Below, one piece after another: positions 24,240-33,282 of a DNA stretch of 64,000 bases. The translations under genes were made by a program, and so were the position numbers. The notes under the pieces are model-generated. The model was not told the DNA's origin and did no database searches. It saw only the letters and a program-made list of their open reading frames with translations. Position 1 is the stretch's first letter, and the number at the start of each line of letters is the position of its first letter. Source of the stretch: Saccharomonospora sp. NB11 (GTDB lineage Bacteria > Actinomycetota > Actinomycetes > Mycobacteriales > Pseudonocardiaceae); the NCBI RefSeq assembly GCF_015910535.1, contig NZ_JACBJG010000003.1:248001-312000 (forward strand), in the 5' to 3' direction.

Positions 24240-24719
24240 TCAGAACGGCGGTTCGTCGGAGAAGCCGCCCCCGCCGCCCGCCGGAGGCGCGGAGCCCCAC
24301 GGGTCGTCGGCCGGAGCGCTGCTGCCGCCACCGAATCCGCCGCCGCCGCTACCGCGGCTGACCTTGTTGACCTTCGCCGTGGCGTAGCGCAGGGAAGGCC
24401 CGATCTCGTCGACCTCGAGCTCGACGACCGTGCGCTTCTCGCCTTCCTTCGTCTCGAACGAGCGCTGCTTCAACCTGCCCTGAACGATGACGCGGGCGCC
24501 CCTGGTGAGGGACTCGGCGACGTTCTCGGCGGCCTGGCGCCAGATGTTGCAGCGGAGGAAGAGCGCCTCGCCGTCCTTCCACTCGCCGGTCTGCCGGTCG
24601 AAGGTACGTGGCGTGGACGCGACCGTGAAGTTCGCGACCGCGGCACCGGACGGCGTGAACCGCAGCTCAGGATCGGCGGTGAGGTTGCCGACCACAGTGA
24701 TGATGGTGTCTCCGGCCAT
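24240..24719 (-). CDS. ssb: Single-stranded DNA-binding protein
   Basis: A 159-residue SSB. The OB fold occupies about residues 1-110 ([20 protein letters not shown], and a late [17 protein letters not shown]). A Gly-rich linker leads to the acidic tip DEPPF, the docking site for replication and repair partners. It begins 6 bases after the rpsF stop on the same strand and is co-transcribed with S6 and S18. This is the housekeeping SSB in its standard position. Confidence 0.97.
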   Translation of the reverse strand: MAGDTIITVVGNLTADPELRFTPSGAAVANFTVASTPRTFDRQTGEWKDGEALFLRCNIWRQAAENVAESLTRGARVIVQGRLKQRSFETKEGEKRTVVELEVDEIGPSLRYATAKVNKVSRGSGGGGFGGGSSAPADDPWGSAPPAGGGGGFSDEPPF

Positions 24720-24725
24720 CGATTA

Positions 24726-25058
24726 TCAGGCCTTCGCGGCGGCCTTGGCGGCCTTCTTCGCGCCACGCGGCGCGCGCTTGCGGATGACCTTGGTGCGCAG
24801 CACGGTCTCCTGGAGCGACAGCTGCCGGTCGAGCTCCTTCACCGCGTCCGAGTCGCTGACGAGGTCGAGGACGGCGTAGATGCCCTCGGCGTTCTTGGCG
24901 ATCTCGTAGGCCAGGCGACGACGGCCCCACACGTCGACCTTCTCGACACTGCCACCGGACGAGCGGATGACCTGGAGGAAGTTCTCCAGTGTGGGAGCGA
25001 CGGTGCGCTCGTCGAGCGACGGGTCGAGGATCACCATGACCTCGTAATGGCGTGACAC
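24726..25058 (-). CDS. rpsF: 30S ribosomal protein S6
   Basis: A 110-residue protein that forms a heterodimer with S18 on the small subunit platform. It begins [18 protein letters not shown] and contains [16 protein letters not shown], the S6 core, with a Lys/Ala-rich tail. The GTG at 25058 is chosen because AGGAGGTGA lies eight bases before it; a GTG two codons upstream would be too close to that site. First gene of the operon. A short perfect hairpin (25087-25105) precedes the ribosome binding site. Confidence 0.97.
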   Translation of the reverse strand: MSRHYEVMVILDPSLDERTVAPTLENFLQVIRSSGGSVEKVDVWGRRRLAYEIAKNAEGIYAVLDLVSDSDAVKELDRQLSLQETVLRTKVIRKRAPRGAKKAAKAAAKA

Positions 25059-25086
25059 AACCACTCACCTCCTACGGGCTTGAACG

Positions 25087-25105
25087 GTCACGGACTGTCC
25101 GTGAC
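25087..25105 (-). promoter_or_regulatory. Hairpin in the rpsF 5' leader
   Basis: A perfect 8-base-pair stem GTCACGGA / TCCGTGAC with a 3-base loop, about 15 bases upstream of the rpsF ribosome binding site on the transcribed strand. Leaders of rpsF in several phyla bind the S6:S18 complex for autoregulation. This hairpin is a candidate for such a site, but I do not see the full published motif. Confidence 0.35.
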
Positions 25106-25179
25106 AGGAGGGTTGTCGGGTCGAGTCTAGCCGCGGTGTCCGACCAGGCCGTTTCCGCCCCGCCGGGAGTCGGCCGGGT

Positions 25180-26154
25180 TCACGCGGCGCGGCGAAGCAC
25201 CCAACTGCGGACGAGGCCCGCGGTGACGGCGGCCAACGCGATCACGGCGATCAGCATCGGGAGCTGGACGGCCTGACGCAGGTCCTGCGCGGCCAGTGTG
25301 TCGGCCTGGCCCGCGTCCCGCACGTCGGCACCGCCGTGTGCGCTGTTGCCGGAGTCGTCACCCACGACGCCGTAGCGAGGGGTGGTCAGGTCGCCGGGCA
25401 GGCCGCTGCCGGGGCCGTAGCGCAGGTCCTCCGGCACCGAGATGCCCGCGCCCGGGGCTTCGGCGACCGGGATGCCGCCGTAGTCGCGGCGCTCGGCCCG
25501 GCTGTCCCCGGTGGTCTGGAGGCCCTCGTCGGGCAGGTCGGCCCGGCTTTCGCCGCCGGACGTCGGCCGGTCGCCCCCGGTGGAGCCCTTGCCCGAGCCG
25601 TCGCCCGCGTTCGGCGCCGACGTGCCCGGTGCCTGCGGCGACGAGGTCGACCCCGCCGCGTTCACGGCCTCGATCGTCAGGGAACAGGCCTCGGCGACGC
25701 GCTCGGCGATCGTGTCGAGCGTCGTCTCCTTCGTGGACTTGAGAGCCCCGAGACCGGCCTTGCCCTCCAACGCGTTGCGCACCGCCGCGCCGATCACCTC
25801 GCCGTCGACGGTGCTGGTGCGTCGGTCGGGGATGGTGCCGACCTCGATCTGCTCCTTCTCGATCTTGCGGGCCAGATGGTTGGGCCAGATCGTCAAGTGG
25901 TGGATCACGACGATGGTCCTGGCCTCCTCGGCGCCCTGCCGCACCAGCTCGGACACCGCGGAGCCGTCGACGAGCACGGTGTCGCCGACGCGTCCACCGA
26001 TCACCGACGTGCAGTTGTCCGTCGTCACCGTGGCGTCGCCTGCCGAGGCCGTGCCCGCGGTCAGGACCGCCGTGCCGGCGACGGTGGCCGCCACCGCCAG
26101 AGAGGCGACGGCGCGGCGGGTCGTCCGGGCGAGAGCGGTGGAGCTGATCCGCAC
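25180..26154 (-). CDS. Secreted protein with C-terminal membrane anchor, unknown function (paralogue 1)
   Basis: A 324-residue protein. It has a signal peptide (RRAVASLAVAATVAGTAVL, cleavage near ASA-GD). A folded region of about 130 residues follows with two Cys (DNCTSVIGG and EACSLTIEA). A long Ser/Gly/Pro-rich linker then leads to a final hydrophobic segment (LPMLIAVIALAAVTAGLV) and the basic tip RSWVLRRAA. Topology would be extracellular with the C-terminus inside. The GTG at 26154 follows GGGAGGA by six bases. The next gene upstream has the same architecture and a very similar C-terminal segment, so the two look like old tandem duplicates. It lies beyond rpsF on the same strand. Function unknown. 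Confidence 0.78.
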   Translation of the reverse strand: MRISSTALARTTRRAVASLAVAATVAGTAVLTAGTASAGDATVTTDNCTSVIGGRVGDTVLVDGSAVSELVRQGAEEARTIVVIHHLTIWPNHLARKIEKEQIEVGTIPDRRTSTVDGEVIGAAVRNALEGKAGLGALKSTKETTLDTIAERVAEACSLTIEAVNAAGSTSSPQAPGTSAPNAGDGSGKGSTGGDRPTSGGESRADLPDEGLQTTGDSRAERRDYGGIPVAEAPGAGISVPEDLRYGPGSGLPGDLTTPRYGVVGDDSGNSAHGGADVRDAGQADTLAAQDLRQAVQLPMLIAVIALAAVTAGLVRSWVLRRAA

Positions 26155-26355
26155 GTGGGTCCTCCCTCGTCGGCCGTCGCGCCGTGGTCGGCCCGACGGT
26201 GGGCCTTCATGACCGGCGCGGCCGATCGGTGTCGTTCTCCGGCTTCTTCCGGCAGAGCTGCCGTCGTGTGGACAACGACGATGACACGGGGAGGTGACGC
26301 CATGACGCACGGGTGCCGAGTGAGCTGGACTACACCGGCGGATCCCGGTGGGCGG

Positions 26356-27138
26356 TCAGCGCAGCAGTGCTCGACGGGCCCAGGTGTGGGCGAGCGCGGC
26401 GGACACGAGGACCAGCGACAGCACCGCGAGCAGCAGCGGGAGTCGGTCGGTGGCCGCGGCGGGCTCGGAGTCCTTCGCCGCGCGGGGCTCGTGCGGCGTC
26501 GCGCTGAAGAGGCTTCCGTCGGACGAGGACGTCGGAGGCGTGTCCAGTGCGCCGGGTGTCCGGCCGGTGCTGACTCCCCACCCGCCGCCGTCCGCGCCCG
26601 TACCGGGTGCGGTGCTCGTGGCGGAGTCGGAGGTCGGCGTCCGGTCCGAGAGCGCATTCAGATTCGTGCTCGACGGTTCCGTGTCGGTGCCCGATTCGGG
26701 TGACGTCGTATTGTCCGAATCGTTTTCGTCGAAATCACTCTCCGGGGTGTCACCCGGATCGGGATTCGATGTTTCGCCGTTCTGGGAACCCGGCCGGGTG
26801 AGTGCGTCCACCGCTCCCTTTCTCGCGTCGCACAGCAGGCCGGTCAGTGCGTCGAAAGCGCGAAGATCGAGCGTGCCGGTCAGGGAGAGCGACGCCGGTC
26901 CGTCGGTTTCCCCTTCGCCGTCGGCGCTGTCGTTCGCGTCGGTGGTCCGGACCCTCGCGTCGTCGGGGTCCCGAGCGTCCTCCTGCTTCGTTCCGGCTGC
27001 TTGGTCGGCGCACTGACCTGCGACGACAGCGTTCTTCTCCGCGGCCGCGGCCGTGCCGGGAAGGACCAGTGCCGCCGCTGCCGTCAGGGCGATGCCGGTC
27101 GAGCCGATGCGCTTGAGATGCCGATTCCCGCTGTCCAT
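26356..27138 (-). CDS. Secreted protein with C-terminal membrane anchor, unknown function (paralogue 2)
   Basis: A 260-residue protein with signal peptide (RIGSTGIALTAAAALVLPG, cleavage near AAA-EK). The extracellular part has two Cys (GQCADQ and LLCDARKG) and is rich in Asp, Thr and Ser. It ends with LPLLLAVLSLVLVSAALAH and the basic tip TWARRALLR. The C-terminal anchor matches that of the downstream paralogue position by position (LPxLxAV...W..RR). The ATG at 27138 gives a compact signal peptide; an upstream ATG would add 15 polar residues. Codon use in the central linker is less GC-rich than in neighbours. It is divergent from endonuclease IV. Function unknown. Confidence 0.75.
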   Translation of the reverse strand: MDSGNRHLKRIGSTGIALTAAAALVLPGTAAAAEKNAVVAGQCADQAAGTKQEDARDPDDARVRTTDANDSADGEGETDGPASLSLTGTLDLRAFDALTGLLCDARKGAVDALTRPGSQNGETSNPDPGDTPESDFDENDSDNTTSPESGTDTEPSSTNLNALSDRTPTSDSATSTAPGTGADGGGWGVSTGRTPGALDTPPTSSSDGSLFSATPHEPRAAKDSEPAAATDRLPLLLAVLSLVLVSAALAHTWARRALLR

Positions 27139-27267
27139 GAGCCGTGTCGTCCTCACTTCCGGGTGTGGGTCCCTGTCCCGCATTCCGTCGAATACGATCT
27201 TCGTCATTTGTCCGGGACACGGTCACGGTACTCGATTTCGCGGCCTGGGAATCGTTACTCTCGAGTG

Positions 27268-28044
27268 ATGCAGATCGGCGCGCACGTCCGTGATGATGAT
27301 CCGTTGTCGGCGGCTCGGGAACGCTCGGCCGAAACGGTGCAGTTCTTCCTCGCTGATCCACAGAGTTGGACCAAACCGCAACCGCATCCGCAGGCGGCGG
27401 AGTTGGCCGACGCGGGCGTGGAGGTCTACATCCATGCGCCGTACGTGTTGAACGTGGCGTCACTCAACAACCGCATCCGTATCCCGTCACGCAAGACCGT
27501 CACCCAGCACGCCGCCGCGGCGGCGGAGACGGGCGCGCGCGGGCTGATCGTGCACGGCGGTCACGTACGCAAGGGCGAGGACCCGGCCGAGGGGCTGGTG
27601 AACTGGCGCAAGCTCTTCCAGCGGCAGCAGGACCAGGGCGGGTTCGGCGTTCCCGTGCTCATCGAGAACACGGCGGGCGGTGAGGGGGCCATGGCTCGTG
27701 ACCTGGACGTCCTCGCCAGGTTGTGGGACGAGGTCGGCGAGTTCGGCGTGGGCTTCTGCCTGGACACCTGCCACGCGTACGCCGCCGGGTGGGACCTCGC
27801 GGAGGCGGTGGAACGCGTGCGGGCGATCACGGGCCGGATCGACCTGGTGCACCTCAACAACTCCCGCGACGAGCACGGCTCGCAGCGCGACCGGCACGCG
27901 AACGTCGTCGGCGGCGACGGCACCATCGACCCGGAGTTGCTGGTCGCCGTGGCCCGTGAGGCGAAGGCCCCGGTGATCGTCGAGACTCCGCAGGATGGTC
28001 AGGGCGCCGACATCGAGTTCCTGCGGGCGAGGTTGTCGACGTGA
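27268..28044 (+). CDS. nfo: Endonuclease IV-type AP endonuclease
   Basis: A 258-residue TIM-barrel DNA repair enzyme that cuts DNA 5' of abasic sites. It starts MQIGAHVRDDDPLSAARE and keeps the metal-ligand stretches YIHAPYVLNVAS, GLIVHGGHV, IENTAGGEGAM, FCLDTCHAYAAGWD, HLNNSRDEHGSQRDRH and VIVETPQ. The ATG follows GTG directly with no clear ribosome binding site, so translation may be leaderless. Its 3' end overlaps the convergent GT87 gene by 46 bases. Slightly shorter than E. coli Nfo (285). Confidence 0.93.
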   Translation: MQIGAHVRDDDPLSAARERSAETVQFFLADPQSWTKPQPHPQAAELADAGVEVYIHAPYVLNVASLNNRIRIPSRKTVTQHAAAAAETGARGLIVHGGHVRKGEDPAEGLVNWRKLFQRQQDQGGFGVPVLIENTAGGEGAMARDLDVLARLWDEVGEFGVGFCLDTCHAYAAGWDLAEAVERVRAITGRIDLVHLNNSRDEHGSQRDRHANVVGGDGTIDPELLVAVAREAKAPVIVETPQDGQGADIEFLRARLST

Positions 28045-29597
28045 CCGTCGCCGACCCGGCGAGTGCGGCGGCGACGCACCACGACGACGTCGGCGGCACC
28101 GTCGAGCACACCGCCCGCGGGGTCGTCCACACCTGCGGCACGCACCGGATCGTGGTGCGGACGGTAGATCTCCCGCACCACGAGGACGCAGAGCAGCACC
28201 ACGACGAGATCACGCACGACCACCGTGCCGAGGAACCATCCCTCGGGCAGACCCTTGTTGGAGATGCCGAGGTAGTAGAACATCCGTGGCGCCCACACCA
28301 GGGCGTCGACGAGCATCCAGCCGAGCAGCAGCCGCCACCGGGGTATCGCCAACACGGCGAGCGGGACCAGCCACAGCGAGTACTGCGGGCTCCAGACCTT
28401 GTTCGTGAGCAGGAACGCGGCCACGACGAGGAAGCACAGTTGCGCGAGCCGAGGGCGTCGGGGTGCGGCGAGACCGACGTACGCGATGCCCGCGCACAGT
28501 AGGAGGAACAGCGCACCGCTGACGGCGTTGAGCACGGTCGGAGCCTCGCCCTGGGCGAGCGGGCCGTCGAAGCCCTGCCACCCGCTGAAGTACGACACGA
28601 CGTTGTACAGCGAGTCCGGATCCATGTCCCGCTGGGTGTTGAGTCGGAAGAACTCCGACCACCCGTCCCGGAGGAACACGAGGAACGGCAGGTTGATCAC
28701 CAGCCAGGTGGCTCCCGCGGCCCCGGCCGCGCGAGCCCACGCCGCCACCTTGCCCGCGCGCAGGCAGAGGACGAGCAGCGGACCGAGGAAGAACAGCGGG
28801 TACAGCTTCGCCGCCGCCCCGATGCCGAGCAGCACGCCGGCCAGTACGGGTTTCCGTCGCGACCACGCGAGCAGACCCGTGGCCGCCGCGGCGGTGGCCA
28901 GCGCGTCGAAGTTCGTGAACGCGTGCACCACCACGAGCGGTGAGATCGCCGCGATGGCGGCGTCCCACACTCTGCGCCGGGCCGTGCGCGCGACGGCCCA
29001 GACGGTGACGAGCCAGGCCGCCGAGAGGAAGAACGCCGTGAGGTTGAAGTAGATCGCCACCGGTAACGCCGTCGGGAGCCAACCCGACTCCGACGCCGAC
29101 GTCCACGCGTGCGTGAGTTTGGCGTTGACCCACTGGAACAAGCCACTGAGGACCGGGTACTCCATGTACCGGACCTGTTCGCGATCGGTGCCCTCGTTCT
29201 CCACCCAGCTCGTCGCGTAGGGGAAGGAGTCGGGCTCGTCGAGTCGCTCGGCGGTGTAGAGCGGGACGATGTCCGAGTAGCACATCGCCACGTACTGCCG
29301 CCCCGATCGCCAGTCGAGTTCGGTGCGGCCGTCGTCGGTGACGTACTGCTGGATGCAGGCGGCCTTGCCGAACCAGCCCGCCGTCAGGCCGACGACCGCC
29401 AGCAGCAGACAGACCCGCAGCGGGGTCCAGAACCAGTGCCGACCGACGACCGCGTGAGTGCCCAGCGGCCCGCCCAGGGGCCGGGTGGCCGCCTGGGCGA
29501 GTGGGTCGGACCAGCTCGGAATCTCCCGCTGCGCGACGTCCAGCGACGCCGTGTCGGGCGTCGGAGCGGAAGACGAGCCATGACTATCGCTGGACAC
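27999..29597 (-). CDS. GT87-family polyprenol-phosphate-dependent glycosyltransferase
   Basis: A 532-residue integral membrane protein with about ten to twelve hydrophobic segments, of the GT87/DUF2029 family. These GT-C enzymes use polyprenyl-phosphate mannose or arabinose to build cell-wall glycans in Corynebacteriales. It sits directly downstream of the class A penicillin-binding protein, as Rv0051 does next to ponA1 in M. tuberculosis. The segment TSWVENEGTDREQVRYMEYP lies in the first extracellular loop, where GT-C enzymes place catalytic acidic residues. The C-terminus overlaps the convergent nfo gene by 46 bases. The donor sugar cannot be read from sequence. Confidence 0.85.
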   Translation of the reverse strand: MSSDSHGSSSAPTPDTASLDVAQREIPSWSDPLAQAATRPLGGPLGTHAVVGRHWFWTPLRVCLLLAVVGLTAGWFGKAACIQQYVTDDGRTELDWRSGRQYVAMCYSDIVPLYTAERLDEPDSFPYATSWVENEGTDREQVRYMEYPVLSGLFQWVNAKLTHAWTSASESGWLPTALPVAIYFNLTAFFLSAAWLVTVWAVARTARRRVWDAAIAAISPLVVVHAFTNFDALATAAAATGLLAWSRRKPVLAGVLLGIGAAAKLYPLFFLGPLLVLCLRAGKVAAWARAAGAAGATWLVINLPFLVFLRDGWSEFFRLNTQRDMDPDSLYNVVSYFSGWQGFDGPLAQGEAPTVLNAVSGALFLLLCAGIAYVGLAAPRRPRLAQLCFLVVAAFLLTNKVWSPQYSLWLVPLAVLAIPRWRLLLGWMLVDALVWAPRMFYYLGISNKGLPEGWFLGTVVVRDLVVVLLCVLVVREIYRPHHDPVRAAGVDDPAGGVLDGAADVVVVRRRRTRRVGDGHVDNLARRNSMSAP

Positions 29598-29643
29598 GTC
29601 GCGAATGTTACGTGTCCTAGCTCATCCGCTCGCGACCCGTCGG

Positions 29644-32610
29644 TCACGCAGCGGCGGTGTCCGGAGTGTCGCTTCGGCCGCGCCCGCCGCCGAACCACCA
29701 GCCGCCGTCGTCGTCGGTCGGGTCGGTCGGCTCGACGGGCGGGGTCTCCCCGGGACCACCCGGGGGCCAGTTGCCGTCCGGTGGTCCCGGCGGCTGCTCG
29801 GTCTCCTCGGGTTCCGTCGTCTCCGGCTCCTCCGGCTCCTCGGAGGTCTCTTCCTCTTCCTCCGGCTCGTCCGCGGGCGGCGGTGGCTCGGGAGTCGGTG
29901 TCGTGGGGATCTTGCCGATCGGCTCCACCTCGGGGAACTCGGCCATCGGCTTGTCCGCGAGGTAGGTGTCCATGAAGGTCTTCCAGATCTGCCCCGGAAG
30001 GCCGCTGCCGTAGATCTTCCCGCCGTCGGCGTTGCGAATGGGCTCGTTGCGCCCCGTCCCGACCCACACGGCCGCCGAGACGTGGGGGCTGTAGCCCACC
30101 ATCCAGGCCTCGGAGTTCTCGTCGACCTTCTCCTCGCCCGGGCCGGCGTACTGGTGCGTGCCGGTCTTGCCCGCGCAGGCGCGCCCGCCTTCGCACATCA
30201 AGCTCGAGTGCTCCAGCACGGGGATGAGCGACTTGGTGACGTTGCCCGCGATCCGCTTGCTCTCCTCGGGGTCGCTGGAGAAGGCGGGCTCGCCCTCGGT
30301 CGCGACGTCCGAGGTCTCGTCGAAGATCAATTCGCCGTCCGGGGTGGTGAGCTTCGCGACGAAGTGCGTCTCGTGGCGGATGCCGTTGTCGGCGAACGTC
30401 GCGTAGGCCGAGGCCATGTGCAGCGGCGAGACCATCGTGTCACCACCGCCGATGGAGATGTTGCCGTCGAGCGTGGGCATGGTCGGCCGCGGGTCGGCAC
30501 CGTCGCCCTTCTCCGGGATGCCCGCCTCGGTGGCCGCGTCGACCACGGCTTGCGGACCCACCTCGTTCACGACGATGTCGAAGAACACGGTGTTGATCGA
30601 CCGTTTCATGGCTTCCTCGACGGTGCAGACCTCGCCGCAGGAGTCGTTCCCGGAGTTGCGCACCTCACGGCCGCCGAACTCCCGGGGTGAGGTGCCGTCG
30701 TAGGTCTCGCCGAGGCCCTTGCCCTTCTTCAACAGCGCGACGAGGTCGAACGGCTTGTACGACGAGCCGGGGTTGCGCTGGGCCGACGCCCAGTCGTACT
30801 GACCGCCCGGGACGTCCGGGTCCCACGGTCCGCCGTAGTAGGCCAGCACTCCGCCGGTCTTGGGGTCGACGGCGACCAGCGCTTCCTGCAGCTTCTGGTC
30901 CTCGCCCTCCATGACCTGTGTGACCGCCTGCTCGGCGGCCTCCTGGGCCTTCTTGTCGATCGTCAGATGAACGTTGTAGCCCCCGGACTGCAACTTCTCC
31001 TCGGGGTAGCCCTTGGCCTCCAGCTCACGCTTGACCTTCTGCTGGATGAACTTCTCCGGCCCGGTGATGGCCTCGGGCTTGTAGTCCTCCTCGTCGACGA
31101 GCTCCGGAAGCGTGGCTTCGTCGCGCTCCTTCTGGGTCAGCCAGCCGTTGGAGACCATCCGGTCCATGACGTAGTTCCAGCGCTTCTCCCGGACCTCCGG
31201 CATGTCGACACGGCCGGGCTGCTGGATCATGCCCGCCAGCAACGCCGCCTCGGACGGCGTGACGTCCCTGGCCGACTTGCCGTAGTACGCCTGCGCGGCG
31301 GTCTCGATGCCGTTCGCTCCGCGACCGAAGTAGATCGTGTTGAGGTAGGCGGTGATGATCTCGTTCTTCGACTGCTCGTTGCTCATCTTGAACGCCTTGA
31401 CGATCTCGGTCCACTTGCGCATGAACGAGTAGTCGTCGTTCTGGGTGGCCACCTTCACGTACTGCTGCGTGATGGTGGAACCACCGCCGACACCGCCTGT
31501 GACCTGGTTGTACACGGCGCGCAGGATGCCGGTGATGTCGAAGCCCGGGTTGGTCTCGAACGTGGAGTCCTCGGCCGCGTAGACCGCGTACTTCACGTGG
31601 TCCGGGATCTCGTGGGGCTTGAGCAGGATGCGGTTGCCGTCGCCGCCGGGCGGGACGTCACGTCCCATCTCCGTTCCGTCGGCGTAGAAGTACGTGACGA
31701 CCTTCCCCTGCTGTTGCGCCACCTCGCGCGGAGAGGGGACGTCGACCAGGAAGTAGGTGACGGCGAAGGCGATGGCCGGGAGAACGAAGAACACCCCGAC
31801 GAAGGCGTAGAGGGAGCGTCGGATGATCTTCCAGCGGCGCTTGCGCCGTTGAGCCGGGGTCAGCGCGGCCTTGCCCTTCTTCTTGGGTCCCGACGGCTCG
31901 TCACCGGCTGCCGAGTCGAGCCCGGCCTCGTGGTGGGCGTCGGCCCGTCCTCGGGCGTCGTCGAAGCCGTCGTCGACGCTGTTGTCGAAGCGGTCGTACC
32001 CGTCCGCGCCGTCGGTCGTGCCGTTGTACGCGCGGTGGGTGATGAGTTCCGGTTCGCGGCCGGCGGACTCGGAGGCCGCCGCTGCTCCCGCTCCGGCCGC
32101 GGCCCCCGCGGCGGCGGCTCCCGCGGCACGGTCGCCGGGCCGACGCGGCGGGCGCGCTCCGGGAGGCGGGGCGCCGGGCCTGCGACCCTGCGGCGGCGTC
32201 GCGCCCGTGGCACGAGCACCGCCCTGGGGCGCCCTGCGGTCGCCGGGAACGGGACGCTCACCCGGGGCGCCGTGGGGACGCCGAGGCCCGCGCGGGGCGC
32301 CCTGGTCGGGCGATCCGGGTCGGGACTGCGGTGTACCGGGAGCACCCGATGGTGGCTGCGGTGGACGCTGGGGGTTCTGCGGGCGGCGCTGCGGCTGTCG
32401 CGCGCCTGCCGGTGGCGTTCCCTGCGGGGGCCGCGGCCGGGCACCGGGCTGAGGCGGCGGTCCGGGGCGACGTTCCGGGGAACGGGGAGCACGCGAGCGC
32501 TCGTCACCAGTGGGCCATTGCGGTCCGGCCGATGGGCCGGGCCGTTCGGCGCCGTGGCGTCGGTCGCCTGGCTCCTCCTCGGGCCAGTGATGGTTTCCCT
32601 GGTCGTTCAC
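29644..32610 (-). CDS. ponA: Class A penicillin-binding protein (transglycosylase/transpeptidase)
   Basis: A 988-residue bifunctional peptidoglycan synthase. A Pro/Arg-rich disordered cytoplasmic region of about 260 residues precedes one membrane helix (LYAFVGVFFVLPAIAFAVTY). The GT51 domain has the catalytic Glu in EDSTFETNPGFD and GGSTITQQ. The transpeptidase domain has SSYK (near residue 617), SIN (near 670) and KTG (near 813). The tail is rich in Pro, Glu and Thr. Asn replaces the usual His in the first GT51 motif, as I recall for mycobacterial PonA1. It follows the DUF5318 gene on the same strand and precedes the GT87 gene, the order found at Rv0049-Rv0051. Confidence 0.96.
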   Translation of the reverse strand: MNDQGNHHWPEEEPGDRRHGAERPGPSAGPQWPTGDERSRAPRSPERRPGPPPQPGARPRPPQGTPPAGARQPQRRPQNPQRPPQPPSGAPGTPQSRPGSPDQGAPRGPRRPHGAPGERPVPGDRRAPQGGARATGATPPQGRRPGAPPPGARPPRRPGDRAAGAAAAGAAAGAGAAAASESAGREPELITHRAYNGTTDGADGYDRFDNSVDDGFDDARGRADAHHEAGLDSAAGDEPSGPKKKGKAALTPAQRRKRRWKIIRRSLYAFVGVFFVLPAIAFAVTYFLVDVPSPREVAQQQGKVVTYFYADGTEMGRDVPPGGDGNRILLKPHEIPDHVKYAVYAAEDSTFETNPGFDITGILRAVYNQVTGGVGGGSTITQQYVKVATQNDDYSFMRKWTEIVKAFKMSNEQSKNEIITAYLNTIYFGRGANGIETAAQAYYGKSARDVTPSEAALLAGMIQQPGRVDMPEVREKRWNYVMDRMVSNGWLTQKERDEATLPELVDEEDYKPEAITGPEKFIQQKVKRELEAKGYPEEKLQSGGYNVHLTIDKKAQEAAEQAVTQVMEGEDQKLQEALVAVDPKTGGVLAYYGGPWDPDVPGGQYDWASAQRNPGSSYKPFDLVALLKKGKGLGETYDGTSPREFGGREVRNSGNDSCGEVCTVEEAMKRSINTVFFDIVVNEVGPQAVVDAATEAGIPEKGDGADPRPTMPTLDGNISIGGGDTMVSPLHMASAYATFADNGIRHETHFVAKLTTPDGELIFDETSDVATEGEPAFSSDPEESKRIAGNVTKSLIPVLEHSSLMCEGGRACAGKTGTHQYAGPGEEKVDENSEAWMVGYSPHVSAAVWVGTGRNEPIRNADGGKIYGSGLPGQIWKTFMDTYLADKPMAEFPEVEPIGKIPTTPTPEPPPPADEPEEEEETSEEPEEPETTEPEETEQPPGPPDGNWPPGGPGETPPVEPTDPTDDDGGWWFGGGRGRSDTPDTAAA

Positions 32611-32716
32611 TCAAGACCCTCCCAGATCGGCGCCTGCTGACACGCCGTTCTGCGAACCGAACCTACGTGCGTTGCGGCATCGAGTGTGGCAACAAGTGTG
32701 CAGCCGGTGTTGTGTG

Positions 32717-33115
32717 TCACTGCCCCGCGGTCCTCCGGGACGGCGGATGCGGGTCCCCAGTTCCGGAGACGTACGACTTGCGGAGATGGTTCCAGCCACA
32801 CGACCGGCACACCTCCACCACGTAGACGGTGAATTCGCCGAAACGATCGGCCATTCGGTCGAGTTCCTCCGGTGCTCTCGCGGAGCCGGCGGCGTGGCGG
32901 AGCTCGTCGCCGTAGACCCAGGCGACGTCGGTCAGTGCGTCGTGGCGGCACACAGGGCACGCCTCGTCGCTCGGGGTGCCGTGGAACTTGGCGGCCCTGA
33001 GCAGGTACGGGGTGGCATCGCAGACATCGAGGGTGCTGACCCGACCCGAGTAGTACTCGGCCAACACCGCGCGCCTCTGGAGCGCGTAGTCGACGACCTG
33101 CCGCTGGTTTCGCAC
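32717..33115 (-). CDS. DUF5318 family protein (Rv0049-like)
   Basis: A 132-residue protein. It begins RNQRQVVDYALQRRAVLAEY and contains DATPYLLRAAKFHG. Two Cys pairs, CPVC and CRSC, the second in CRSCGWNHLRKSY, form a likely zinc ribbon. It corresponds to Rv0049, upstream of ponA1 in mycobacteria; function unknown. The GTG at 33115 is preferred (a GTG two codons upstream is possible), since the next upstream sequence is Pro-rich and unlike coding sequence. It is the first gene of the ponA operon and divergent from padR. Confidence 0.88.
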   Translation of the reverse strand: MRNQRQVVDYALQRRAVLAEYYSGRVSTLDVCDATPYLLRAAKFHGTPSDEACPVCRHDALTDVAWVYGDELRHAAGSARAPEELDRMADRFGEFTVYVVEVCRSCGWNHLRKSYVSGTGDPHPPSRRTAGQ

Positions 33116-33269
33116 GTTCACAGCGTACGGGTTTTCGTGGGGGTGAGGGTTCGGCCTCGGCCTCGGGACGTGCGGTGACGGCGCGGACACGCCGAGGAAG
33201 AAGGTAACGATCCGGTGAATCCGACCCCGCTCACACGAGCGCGACGAGGTTAGTTGCACCACTTCGATG

Positions 33270-33282
33270 TATCGGTCCGATA
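33270..33282. promoter_or_regulatory. Palindrome in the DUF5318-padR intergenic region
   Basis: TATCGG-T-CCGATA with a second TCGG nearby (33287-33290), in an AT-richer patch ATGTATCGG...GATATAAATCGG. It lies in the divergent region between the ponA operon and padR, where a PadR repressor would bind to control its own gene and possibly the cell-wall operon. Confidence 0.55.

Noticed and set aside
27139-27267. SOS (LexA) box upstream of endonuclease IV
   Set aside because: No sequence close to the actinobacterial LexA palindrome was seen.
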